In this document: one piece after another, positions 45,720 through 56,190 of the stretch | How positions within the stretch are numbered: the first letter of the stretch is position 1 | Layout: each line of letters opens with the position of its first letter | Assembly (NCBI RefSeq): GCF_902635505.1 | Contig: NC_045428.1 | Coordinates: 224,456,107-224,520,106 of the forward strand | Reading direction: 5' to 3' | From: Sarcophilus harrisii | Lineage: Eukaryota > Chordata > Mammalia > Dasyuromorphia > Dasyuridae | Length of the DNA stretch: 64,000 nucleotides | Translations under genes and position numbers: made by a program | The notes under the pieces: generated by a model | The model's input: the letters and a program-made list of their open reading frames with translations, nothing else | Told to the model about the DNA's origin: nothing | Database searches by the model: none

Positions 45720-45882
45720 ATCTCTCCTTCTTTCTATCCATCCCTCCCTCCTTCCCCCCCCCCCGTCTCTCTTGTCTCTCTATCTTTCTCTCTCTGTTTT
45801 TGTCTCTCTCTTTCTCCCCTCTTCCCCCCACCCGTTTCTCCCCCCTTGTCTCTCTCACACACACAAACTAAACAAACCAAAA
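45720..45882. repeat. Pyrimidine-rich low-complexity tract
   Basis: C/T-rich run with a poly-C at 45757-45764 and a short CA end. It produces 70-codon frames on both strands that are not genes. Confidence 0.9.
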
Positions 45883-46789
45883 AAATCCATTTTTCTCTCT
45901 TCTAAAAACTGTTAAACTTTTCTAAGAACTTATAAAAAGTTCTAAGAAAATACTAATTGGTATTGGACTAATGTCTGCTTTTTGTATGAACTGCTATCTT
46001 ACTGATGTTAGGGAGAAATTATTTCACTACGGTGTATCTGTACTTGTATAGTTATCCCCTTCACATCATAGGTTTCCAGTTGTGGTGCCCCTGTGATCTG
46101 GAAAATCCATGTAAAATTGTTTACCCTTTCCTTTGTACCATAGAAATCTGAATTATCATAGTATTGAGATAAAATGTGTTGATATACAACACTATATATA
46201 TATATATATTATACATTTCTGAATTTCTAAACTTTTTCTGAGTCTGTTGGTCTTTGTGTGCTTGTGGCTTTTGCAAAAGTACCCCAAAATTCCCAGTTAA
46301 TTCCTTATGCCGACCAGTAATATATCGCAACCTTAATGTGGAAGGGATAACTGTAATGTGTTATAAATGTAGTTCTGTTGTATTTCAGTGTTCGGTTGTA
46401 TTGCTGTGTTCAGCTGTGGAAGTGCCACTTAAGACAGTACTTACTCCATGATTAGTCAACATATATTCCTTGGTGGGGGAAGGGTGAAAACTACAATATA
46501 TTCGGTATGTTTGTTGTATTTTTTCAAAATCTGTGTTGATATTGGCTAATAGATATAGAATGGAGTAGTCCCTAGAATTCTGGACTGGGTCCAAAAGATC
46601 TGGATGTGAATCATTTTTCAGATACTTAAAAACAATATGTCTATGGGCAAGTCTCTTTGACATTATGAGATTTAGGCAACTAAAAAATTATGTTGATAAA
46701 TAATGCGATGATCTGTGCTGATTAAGCAGTTTTGATGGCAATCACTTTGGTGGAAATCATCTATTAGCATATATGCTCTACTGAAAAGA
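45883..46789. other. Unassigned intron sequence
   Basis: No exon or clear element. A short TA run lies at 46193-46210. Confidence 0.4.
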
Positions 46790-46880
46790 GGCTATTTTTG
46801 TCTTTTATTAATAATCTTAGCACATTTCCTATAATCAATGGTGAGTGCTTAATAAATGCTTATTGATTGTTTGACTAGAG
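46790..46880 (+). mobile_element. L2 LINE 3' terminus
   Basis: Contains taataatcttagcacatttc and gagtgcttaataaatgctta, ending at ttgattgtttgac. Confidence 0.7.
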
Positions 46881-46884
46881 AGTT

Positions 46885-47490
46885 TTTGGCATTATATACT
46901 AAGTACTGAGGACACCCCCAAAAAAGGCAAATGGAAGAAACAAGTCCTCCCATTGGAGGTGTCCATAGTCTAGTGGAAGAGACAACATGCATATAACTAT
47001 GTACAAACAAGATAGATATACAGGTAGTTTAAAAGGGAGATAATTTTAGGGGAAAGGCTTCTTGTAGAAGGTGGAATTTTAGATGAGACTTGAAGGAAAA
47101 TAGAACAGCCAGTAGATGGAGATGAGGAAGGAGAGAATTCCATGGCACAAAGGATAGCCACTGAAAAAGTCATGGAATATTTTGTCAGAGTAAAAGGAAG
47201 GAGTCGTGTGTCATTGGGTCACAGAGTATATGAAAGGAAGGTATATTAAGAAATTGGAAAATTAGGAGGGGAACAGGTTATGAAGAGTACCAAATAGAGT
47301 AATAGGGAGATCAAATAGGTAATAGGGAGTAACTGGAATTTATTGACTGGGAAGGCAAAGGTAATATAGTTAAATCTTTACTTTAGGAAGACCAGTTTAA
47401 TGACTGGAGTAGGAGAGGTATATGGAGTATTCATACTGGAATATGAAGATCAATCAGAGAATTTATTGAAATATTAATGCTGGTGCATAT
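46885..47490 (-). mobile_element. L2 LINE, antisense 3' UTR-side region
   Basis: Contains ttatatactaagtactgagg, gtccatagtctagtggaaga, caacatgcatataactatgt, gaaaggcttcttgtagaagg, gatgagacttgaaggaaaat and taatagggagtaactggaat, in continuous antisense order. It starts right after a sense L2 tail, so two L2 tails abut. Confidence 0.8.
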
Positions 47491-47744
47491 ACAATTAGAC
47501 AAAATATTTGAAAAATTTGAATTGGCCATGCTATGTAACTTGAGAAATTTGTTTGGATCATGAAATAAATCACACAGTAGGAAACTTTTAAAATTACATA
47601 ATGAAAGTGTGTCCTATATATTGTGCTTATGTGCTTGCTCAGGCTATTTATTACACCCTAAATTATATTTATTCTGATTTTGACTTTACATGTGGTTTTG
47701 TTTACTAGTTATATAGTGAAGGGAAAGAAATAATTACTTATTAA

Positions 47745-48360
47745 AATTATTTTTTTAACATTAGAAAAATTTGAGCTCCAAATTCTCCCTCTCCTTCTCA
47801 CTGCTCCCTTACATGCTGAGAAAGCAAGCAATATGATCACAATTATACATGTAAAATCATGCAAAACATTTCCAGATTAGTCATATTGTGCTCTCCAAAA
47901 GCAAGAGAAATAAAAATGAGAAAACTATCTTCAGTTTGTACTCAGTATCCAATTGTTCTTTATCAAGAGGTATAATAGCACTTAGCATCATTATTTCTTT
48001 CGAATTTTCTTGGTCCATTGTATTGATTAGAGTAATTAAGTCATTCATAGTCGGTCATTATACAATATTGATGTTACTGTGTATAATGATCTGCTCACTT
48101 CACTTTGCATCAGTTCAAAGAAGTCTTCACCTTTTTTTTCTGAAACTATCCTGCTTATCATTTTTTATAACATAGTAATACTTCATCATAATCATATGCT
48201 GAAACCTTTTCTACTATTCCCCAATTAATGGGTATTTCTAATTCTTTGTGACTACAAAGAATTGCTGAAAATATTTTTGTACATACAGGTCCTTCCCGTT
48301 TTTCTTTGATTTCTTTGATACAGACTTAGTGGTACTGCTTGGTTAAAATTTAATAGCCTT
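47745..48360 (-). mobile_element. L1 LINE 3' end, antisense, older subfamily
   Basis: Contains ctgagaaagcaagcaatatg, tacatgtaaaatcatgcaaa, ttgcatcagttcaaagaagt, tatcattttttataacatag and attgctgaaaatatttttgt: antisense 3' UTR, then ORF2 C-terminus. Confidence 0.85.
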
Positions 48361-48364
48361 TTAG

Positions 48365-48511
48365 GCATAGGAACCAGAATTTATTAAGTACCTATTAAAG
48401 GTGGGGGTTACAAAGAAAGGCAAAAGACAGTTCCTGTTATCAGGGAGCTCACAGTCTAATCTTTGTAAACAGTTATGTACAAATTATATAGATGATAAAT
48501 AGAATTTTTTT
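48365..48511 (-). mobile_element. L2 LINE 3' end, antisense (part 1 of a split copy)
   Basis: Contains ggaaccagaatttattaagt, acctattaaaggtgggggtt and tatcagggagctcacagtct. The same copy may resume at 49926. Confidence 0.8.
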
Positions 48512-48606
48512 ATTTTCCATCATTTATTTATTTACTTATTCATTCATTTATTTATTCATTCGTTCATTCATTCATTCATTTGTTTATTTGTTTATTCATT
48601 CATTCT
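48512..48606. repeat. (TTCA)n/(TTTA)n tetranucleotide repeat
   Basis: Mixed attt and attc units over about 95 bp. Confidence 0.9.
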
Positions 48607-48751
48607 TTTTTTTGTTTATTTTTTTGCTGAGACAATGGAGGTTAAGCTTAGGGTCACTCAGCTAGGAAGTATTAAGTGTCTGAGATCAGATTTGAACTCA
48701 GGTCCTCCTGACTAAAGGATGCAACTTCACTGTGCAACTTAGCTGCCCCTT
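48607..48751 (-). mobile_element. WSINE1-type SINE, antisense
   Basis: Contains tgctgagacaatggaggtta, agcttagggtcactcagcta and tttgaactcaggtcctcctg. Confidence 0.88.
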
Positions 48752-48945
48752 TTATTTTTAATTTTTATAATAGCTTTTTATTTTCAAAATACTTATAAAG
48801 ATAGTTTTCAACATTGCAAAATTTGCAAAACCTTGTGTTCATATTTTTCTCCCTCCCTCCTCCAGACAGCAAGTAATCTAATAATTGTCTGTGCAATTTT
48901 TGACTCAGATAGGACATAATATACATATCCAATAGAAATCTATCT
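48752..48945 (-). mobile_element. L1 3' end, antisense (outer part of a mosaic)
   Basis: Contains agctttttattttcaaaata, caacattgcaaaatttgcaa and ctccctccctcctccagaca, the antisense L1 terminus. Confidence 0.75.
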
Positions 48946-49650
48946 TACTCTACAGGAAAATAGGAAAGGAATGGGATGTGGGAAGGAGAGGGAGAATGGT
49001 AAAAGAGAAGGCATATTTGGGGGAAGGAGTGGTCAGTAACAAAACATTTTTGAGGAGGGAAAGGGTGAAAGGAGAGAGAATAAATGAGGGAAATGCAATT
49101 GGCAATAGTAATTGTTAAAAAAAATTTAAAAACAAGTTTGTCTGATGGAATATTATTGTTCTCTGGAAAATGGTAAGTAGGCTGCACTTGGTGGGGGGGG
49201 AGGGAAACCTGAACTGTATACAAAATAATAGCAATGTTCTGAGATGATCAGCTATAAATGACTTTGCTATTCTAGTAGTATAATCATCCACACCTACTCT
49301 GAAGGACTTATGAAAAATCCTATCCATACCCAGGGAAGGAACTGATCAAGTCTGAATATAGATTGAAGTATTCTCATTCACTGTTTCTCTCTCTCCCTCT
49401 CCCTCTCCCTCTCCCTCTCCCTCTCTCTTTCACTTAATTTTTCTTGAAGGTTTTTATTTTCATTAGGGTGACAGATCTGTTTTCTTTTACTACTTGACTT
49501 TTATGAAAATGGTTTTTATAACTTCACATGTGGTTTTTTAAATGTGAAGAGGATATGGGAAAGAACCTAGAATCTTAAAAATAAATGTAAAAAAAGATAA
49601 AAATGTAATTACATTAAAAATGTAATTCTTCCAAACATTTCCATATTTAT
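48946..49650 (+). mobile_element. L1 3' region in sense orientation (middle of a mosaic)
   Basis: Sense words: ctctacaggaaaataggaaa, tggaatattattgttctctg, gatgatcagctataaatgac, cccagggaaggaactgatca and gtctgaatatagattgaagt. These belong to the L1 ORF2 end and 3' UTR. A (CTCCCT)n array at 49386-49431 lies in it. Confidence 0.7.
49386..49431. repeat. (CTCCCT)n simple repeat
   Basis: Several ctccct units flanked by ct dinucleotides. Confidence 0.9.
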
Positions 49651-49925
49651 CATGCTGCACCAAAAAAATTAGATCAAAAAATGAGGGGAAAAAAGTAAGT
49701 AAACAACAACAAAAAGGTGAAAATACCATGTTGTGATTCACATTCAGTTCCATAGCCCTCTCTATGGATGTAGATGGTTCTTTCCATCACAAGTCTATTG
49801 GAATTGGTCTGAATCAGGTGATTCATGAAGTCATTGTTGAAAAGAGCCAATTCCATCACAGTTTATCATCACATAATCTTCTTGTTGCTGAGTACAATGT
49901 TATTTTGGTTATGTCCAGCAAGAAG
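49651..49925 (-). mobile_element. L1 3' UTR, antisense (far part of a mosaic)
   Basis: Contains ccatgttgtgattcacattc, agttccatagccctctctat, catcacaagtctattggaat and cacagtttatcatcacataa, matching 54060-54210. Confidence 0.8.
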
Positions 49926-50960
49926 ACTAGAAAGGTGAGTGTTGGGGTGAGTTTTGAAGGACTTTGTATATCAAACAAGATTTTTTATTTGATCATGGAG
50001 GTGCTAGGGAACTCCTGGAGTTTATTGAATGGAGGTGAGGGAGTGGGAAGTAGGAAAGAGTTGACAAGTTGAGTTAGTACTTTAGGAAAACCAATTGGAT
50101 GAATAAATTGAAGAATGAATTAAAGTGGGAAGAAACTTGTCGTAGCTTGTACTGATGGGTCAGTAAATTATTGTAATAGTCTAGGCTTGAGATGATAAGG
50201 GCTTGCACCTGACAGGTAGTAGTAGTGTCAGAGGGGAGGAAGGAGAAGATGTTGCTACAGTCAAATTGATAGGCCTTGGCAACAGATTTGATAGGGGATG
50301 AGGAATAGCAAGGAGTTTAGGATGATCCCTATGTTGTAAGCCTGGATGATTCAGAGGATGGTGATGCAGCAGAATTAGAAAAGTTAAGGGGAAGGGGGGA
50401 TTTAGAGAGGAAATATTTATGAATTCTATTTTGGGCAGGTTGAGTTTAAAATGTCTGATGGACTTCTAGTTTGAGGTGTCTGAAAGGCACCTGGAGGTAA
50501 AAAACTTAATGTCAACAAATGAGTTAGGGGTAGATAGATAGATTTGAGAATTATCAGTATAGAGAGGATAATAAAATCCAAGGGAGGTGATAAGATTCAC
50601 TAAGGAAATTAATATAGAAGGAGGAGAGAAGAGCCCTGAGAACGTCTATGGTTAGTGGGCATGACCCACATGATGATTCTGCAAAGGAGATCGAAAAGCA
50701 ACAATCAAATGTTTAGAAAGAGAACCAGGAGAGAATGATGTTTGAAAATCTAAAGAGAAATAAGAATCTAGGAGAAAGAATGAACAACAGTGTGTTTGGA
50801 TTGCAGAAAGGTCACAAAGGATGAGGATTGAAAAAAGTCAGTGGATTTGGGAATTAGGAAATCATTAGTAATTTTGGAGAGAGCAATTTCAGTTGAATGA
50901 TGAGATTGCCAGCCGGATTATAGGGAGTAGAGAAGACACAAGAAGATAAGAAACGGAATC
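49926..50960 (-). mobile_element. L2-type LINE, antisense (reverse transcriptase region; part 2 of a split copy)
   Basis: A long and fairly clear antisense copy: ttattgtaatagtctaggct (LDYCNN), ggccttggcaacagatttga, ctattttgggcaggttgagt, gagaattatcagtatagaga (YTDNSQ, the YADD position), ttagtgggcatgacccacat, ggattgcagaaaggtcacaa (FVTFLQS, cf. DLSAAFD) and gcaatttcagttgaatgatg. Most of the reverse transcriptase is recognisable, with stops. Confidence 0.85.
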
Positions 50961-51164
50961 GTATATTTCTTTTGTATGCTGCAAAAAAAAATACAGATCA
51001 TAGTGTATGTGTGTATACCCATGCACATATGTATGTATACATTTTTTCATTATTTTCTGGAACTATGGGTGAGGTTCTCCCTCTTAAACCATGTGGATTG
51101 ATGCCTAACCTTGAAAAACAGAGTTAACAGAGGACTCTCTGTTTGATCTGAACTCTCTGTTTAA
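50961..51164. other. Unassigned intron sequence with a short poly-A and GT/CA-rich stretch
   Basis: No element could be named. Confidence 0.35.
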
Positions 51165-51210
51165 TCTGAAGCTCTAAGTGGGTAAATAATTTGCCCAAGG
51201 CCACATTTCT
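51165..51210 (-). mobile_element. MIR-type SINE, left part, split by L1
   Basis: Contains ctctaagtgggtaaataatt and tgcccaaggccacatt. The right part lies at about 51770-51830. Confidence 0.55.
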
Positions 51211-51212
51211 CT

Positions 51213-51768
51213 TTTTTTTTCTTTTTGGTTAGACATGGACATTCATTTTTTAAACATGTTCCTTGTGAATCATGTTGGGAAAGAAAAATCAAAACAAAAG
51301 GGGAAAACCACAAGAGAAAAAAACAGAAGAAAAAGGGGGAAAGGGAATAACATGTGTTGATTTATGTTCAGCCTCCATAGTTCTCTTCCTGAATGTGGAT
51401 TGTGTTTTCCTCCCAAACTTGATGGGAATTACCTTGAGTCACTAAACCACTAAGAAGAACTAAGTCTGTTATAGTTGATCATCACACAATCTTCTTGTTG
51501 CTATATACAATATTTTCCTAGTTCTGCTTGTTTTACTTAGCATCAGTTTATGTAGATCTTTCTAGGATTTTCTAAAATCAGCCTATTCCTTATTTTTTTA
51601 ATATTACAATGATATTCCATTACTTTCATATAGCATAACTTATTCAGCCATTCTCCCCAATTGATGAATATGTTTTTTTTCTAATTCTTTGCTACCATAA
51701 AAAGAACAAATGCTTTTGCACATATGGGTCCTTTTCTCCCTTTTATTAGTTTTCTGGGAAAAAGACCC
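51213..51768 (-). mobile_element. L1 LINE 3' end, antisense, inserted in a MIR
   Basis: A poly-T/C start, then antisense 3' UTR (cttgtgaatcatgttgggaa) and ORF2 end (gatgatattccattactttc; ttattcagccattctcccca). The MIR bases cccaaggccacattt and cccagggtcacattt flank it, consistent with an aged target duplication. Confidence 0.75.
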
Positions 51769-51835
51769 AGGGTCACATTTTAAGTATGTATCAGAGGTGA
51801 CACTTGTATCCAGGTCTGACTTTTCTTTTTTTCTC
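51769..51835 (-). mobile_element. MIR-type SINE, right part
   Basis: Contains cagggtcacattttaagtat and atcagaggtgacacttgtat followed by ccaggtctgac. Confidence 0.55.
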
Positions 51836-51894
51836 TCTGTGTATGTACACACACATACAAATGTATACAAACACATACAAACACATATATTTTG

Positions 51895-52035
51895 TGGTTT
51901 GTTGTTGATTCATTTCAGTCATATCCTAATATTTGTGACCCTATTTGGGATTTCTTTGGAAAAAATACTGGAGTAGTTTTTCCATTTCCTTCTCCAGTTC
52001 ATGGAGGAAACTAAGGTAAATAGGGTTGTGATCTC
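51895..52035 (-). mobile_element. Mar1-type SINE fragment, antisense
   Basis: Contains tggtttgttgttgattcatt, gaccctatttgggatttctt and ttttccatttccttctccag. Confidence 0.8.
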
Positions 52036-52144
52036 CAAGAAACAAAATATCTTACCAAGAATTTCACTGACTCATTGATGGACCCTGGAAGGATTTTATG
52101 TTACATTCTTGCAAGAGTGGGTGTCTAGGCTAGTAAACACTTTT

Positions 52145-52800
52145 AAAAAAATTATTATTATTATTGTAGCTTTTTATTTACAAGATATATGCATAGGTAA
52201 TTTTTCAGCATTGACAGTTGCAAATCCTTTTGTTCCAACTTTTTCCCTTCTTCCCCCCACCCCGTCTCCCAGATGGCAGGTTGACCAATACATGTTAAAT
52301 ATGTTAAAGTATAAATTAAATAGAATATGTGTATACATGTCCAGACAGTTATTTTGCTATATAAAAAGAGTCAGACTTTGAAATAGTGTAGAATTAGCCT
52401 GTGAAGGAAATCAAAAATGCAGGCTGGCAAAAATAGAGGGATTGGGAACTCTGTGTAGTGGTTCATAGTCATCTCCCAGAGTTCTTTCCCTGGATATAGC
52501 TGGTTCAGTTCATTATTGCTCTATTGGAACCTATTTGGTTCATCTCATTATTGAAGAGGGCCACGTCCATCAGAATTGATCATCATATAGTATTGTTGTT
52601 GAAGTATATAATGATCTGCTGGCCCTGCTCATTTCACTCAGCATCAGTTCGTGTAAGTCTCTCCAGGCCTTTCTGAAATCATCCTGCTGGTCATTTCTTA
52701 CAGAACAATAATATTCCATAATATTCATATACCACAATTTATTCAGTCATTCTCCAATTGATGGGCATCCAAGTAGGCACACTTTTGATACTACAAAGAC
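52145..52800 (-). mobile_element. L1 LINE 3' end, antisense, younger subfamily
   Basis: Contains gtagctttttatttacaaga, cagcattgacagttgcaaat, catctcattattgaagaggg, ccacgtccatcagaattgat, cagcatcagttcgtgtaagt and attctccaattgatgggcat. It keeps close match to the 54.1-54.4 kb copy. Confidence 0.9.
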
Positions 52801-53013
52801 AATCGTTTATTTCTTATCCTGAAGAGTAAGTCCCTCCCAATTCCCCAAGATAGGGAGTTTGAGTCTCAACTCCTCTTTATATCATAGGAGTATCTCTTAT
52901 TCTAATTGTCCATCCCTGATTATATCCTTTTATTATGTGTCAGGCACTCTTCCAAACAAACCATGGAAATACAAATACAGGTAGAAAGAAAGTCAGTCCC
53001 TTGCTCTCCAGGT

Positions 53014-53184
53014 GCTTCCCTTCCCTTTCCCTTTCCCTTTCCCTTTCCCTTTCCCTTTCCCTTTCCCTTTCCCTTTCCCTTTCCCTTTCCCTTTCCCTTT
53101 CCCTTTTCCTTTCCCTTTCCCTTTCCCTTTCCCTTTCCCTTTCCCTTTCCCTTTCCCTTTCCCTTTCCCTTTCCCTTTCCCTTA
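53014..53184. repeat. (CCCTTT)n hexanucleotide array, about 28 units
   Basis: A nearly perfect array of ccctttccctttccctttcc with one variant unit near 53103. One strand is pure pyrimidine, the other pure purine. It creates long low-complexity open frames on both strands that are not genes. Confidence 0.98.
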
Positions 53185-53204
53185 CCTTCTTTCTAGAACT
53201 CTGA

Positions 53205-53771
53205 ACTTGAAACAAAGGATTCTTACAAGGTACTAAGTCAGTGGAATTGATAGAGATAATAGTTATCTAATTTGGCAGGGTTAGGGTTAGGGTTGTGGAA
53301 TTGATACAGGTAATAGTTATCTGATTTAGTAGGGTTCAGTATGATTGATTTAATTCTACAAGGAGATGTTATGGGCTAGAACTTGAAACAAAGTACTAAG
53401 TGGAACTGAGGAGACTGTGGTTAAATCTAGTTTAGCATTGATTTAATACTACAACAAATAATGGTTTCCTAGTGATATAATGATTGATTTGTACTCAGTG
53501 TGGAACATATAAGCTAGAAGCCTCAGCCAGGTTGATTCAGAGGATTCGGAGAGAAGGCAAAGGACTGGCATCAGGAGCTTAAGCTCTCAGAACCAAGGAG
53601 AGAGATAGGCCTCTAAGAAAGCTAACCAGGCCCCAGGAAAAGGAGACAAGACTTTGAAAGAGATAATAAAGGATTTAGACTTTAACACCTGAGTGCACTT
53701 TTGGTGATTACTGAACTGAAACAAAGGCTGCCTCCAGAGACCCCAAGAAAACCCAACAAGAGAACATTACA
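53205..53771 (+). mobile_element. Solo LTR with internal tandem repeats, fossil
   Basis: It has LTR-like order: repeated blocks at the start (gtggaattgatagagataat / gtggaattgatacaggtaat), a polyadenylation signal (gataataaaggatttagact) near 53662, and an end at gagaacattaca. The 3' part (agcctcagccag ... gagagataggcctc ... cctccagagacc) resembles LTRs I have seen in marsupial genomes. No internal viral sequence follows; an L1 starts at 53785. The left edge is uncertain. Confidence 0.55.
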
Positions 53772-53784
53772 TTTTAGAGAGAAC

Positions 53785-56110
53785 ACTACCATAAAACTTT
53801 TTATTTTCAAAACATATGCATGGACAATTTGACAACATTGACCCTTGTGTAGCCTTGTTTCAGATTTTCTCCTCTTTTCCCCCACCCCCTCCCCTACATG
53901 GCAAGCAATTCAATATATGTTAAACATGTTAAAATATATGTTAAATCTGATATGTATAAACATATTTATACAATTCTCTTGCTGCACAAGAGTAATCATA
54001 TAAGAAAAAAAAGAAAGTAAATGAGTAAGAAAACAAAATGCTAACAAACAACAAAAAGAGTGAGAATGTTATGTTGTGATCCACATTCAGTTTCTATAGT
54101 CCTCTCTATCAGAGTAGTTGGCTCTCTTCATGACAAGATCATTGGAACTGGCATCAGTCTTCTCATTGTTGGATCATCCATCAGAATTTATCATTATATA
54201 ATATTGATGTTGTCCTGTACAATGATCTCCTAGTTCTACTCATTTCACTTATCATCAGTTCATGTCTCTTCAGGCCTTTCTAAAATCATCCGTTTGATCA
54301 TTTCTTACAGAACAATAATATTCCATTACATTCATATACCATAACTTATTCAGCCATTCTCCAACTGATGGGCATCCACTCAGTTTCCAGTTTCTTGCCA
54401 CTACAAAAAGGGCTGCCACAACATTTTTGCACATGTGGGTCCCTTTCCTTCCTTTAAGATCTTTTTGGGATATAGGCCTAATAGAAACACTTCTAGGTCA
54501 AAGATTATGCACAGTTTGATAACTTTTTGAACATAGTTCCAAATTGTTCTCCAGAATTGCTGGATCCAATGTTCTGGCCCAACAATGTGTTAGTGTCCCA
54601 GTTTTCCCACATTCCCTTCAACATTCGTTTTTGTCTTTTCCTGCCATCTTAGCCAATATAAGAAGTGTGTAGTGGTATCTCAGAGTTGTCCTAATTTGCA
54701 TTTCTCTGATCAATAGTGATTAGAGGACCTTCTCATAATGGTTTTAATTTCTTCATCTGAAAATCGTCTGTTCATATCCTTTGACCATTTATCATTTGGA
54801 GAATGGCTTGGATTCATATACATTTGAATCAATTCTCTTTATATTTTAGAAATGAGGTCTTTATCAGAACCGTTAAATGTAAAAATGTTTTCCTTTGTTG
54901 CTTCCCTTCTAATCTTGTTTGCATTAGTTTTGTTTGTACAAAAACTTTTTTAAGGTAATACAATCAAAGTTATTTATTTTGTGATCAACAATGATCTCCA
55001 GTTCTTCTTTGGTCACAAATTCCTTCCTCCTCCACAGGTCTGAGAAATAAATTATCCTATGTTCTTTTAATTTGTTTATAATATCATTCTTTATATCTAG
55101 ATCATGAACCCATTTAACCTTATCTTGGTATATGGTGTTAGGTATGGGTCAATGCTTAATTTCAGCCATACTAGTTAACAGTTTTTCCAGCAAATAAATT
55201 CTTATCCCAAAAGCTGGGGTCTTTGAGTTTGTCAAACATTAGATTACTGTAGTCATTGACTCTTTTGTCCTGCGAACCTAACCTATTCCATTGATTGACT
55301 ACTATTTCTTAGCCAGTACCAAAGGATTTTGATGACCACAGCTTTATAATATAGTTTTAGGTCTGGCACAGTTAAAGCACCTTTGTTGGCATTTTTTTTT
55401 ATTAATTCCCTTGAAATTCGTGATCTTTTATTCTTCCAGATGAATTTTGTTACTATTTTTTCTAGATCTGTAAAATAATTTCTTGGGAGTTTGATTGATA
55501 TGGCACTAAATAAGTAGATTAATTTAGGTAGTATTGTCATTTTTATTATATTTGCTTGACCTATCCATGAGCACTTAATATTTTTCTAGCTGATTAGGTC
55601 TGACTTTATTTGTATGGAAAGTGTTTTGTAGTTGTGTTTGTATAGTTCCTGACTTTCTCTTGGTAAATAGATTCCCAAATATTTTATAATATCGACTGTT
55701 ATTTTGAATGGAATTTCTTTTTGTATCTCTTGCTGCTGGACTTTGTTGTTATTATATAAAAATGCTGATTATTTATGTGGATTTATTTTGTATCCTGCAA
55801 CTTTGCTAAAGTTGTGAATTGTTTCTAGTAGTTTTTTAGTAAATTCTCTAGGGTTCTCCAAGTATAGCATCATATCACCTGCAAAGAGTGATAATTTGCT
55901 TTCCACATGACCTACTCTAATTCCTTTAATCTCTTTTTCTCTTATTGCCAAAGCTAATATTTCTAATACAATATTGAATAGTAGTGGTGATAGTAGGCAG
56001 CCTTGTTTCACTCCTGATCTTATTGGGAATGATTCTAGTTTGTTCCTATTACAAATGATGCTTGCTGATGATTTTAAATAAATGCTACTCATCATTTTAA
56101 GGAAAAGCAG
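53785..56110 (-). mobile_element. L1 LINE, 5'-truncated, antisense, with reverse transcriptase region
   Basis: This is the longest L1 in the window. From its 3' end it covers 3' UTR, ORF2 C-terminus and part of the reverse transcriptase. The minus-strand frame 56095-55769 reads [20 protein letters not shown] and [14 protein letters not shown], the place of the FADD active site, where the first catalytic Asp is Gly. Frame 55540-55283 reads [18 protein letters not shown] and [16 protein letters not shown], typical of L1 downstream of the polymerase core. Stops and frame changes between them make it inactive. Confidence 0.95.
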
Positions 56111-56154
56111 GATCTTACATTCTTATGGGAGAAGCTAATACAAAAAGAAACCAG

Positions 56155-56190
56155 AATGTGTGTATGTGTGTGTGTGTGTGGGGGGGAATC
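56155..56190. repeat. (TG)n microsatellite with G run
   Basis: gtgtgtatgtgtgtgtgtgt followed by ggggggg. Confidence 0.9.

Noticed and set aside
52906-53236. Long open frames on both strands encoding Phe-Pro, Leu-Ser or Arg-Glu repeats
   Set aside because: They are translations of the CCCTTT array in different frames, with no sequence of protein-like complexity.
53277-53295. TTAGGG repeats as an ancient telomere fusion
   Set aside because: Fewer than three units lie at the junction of a local tandem duplication inside an LTR-like block; chance or slippage suffices.
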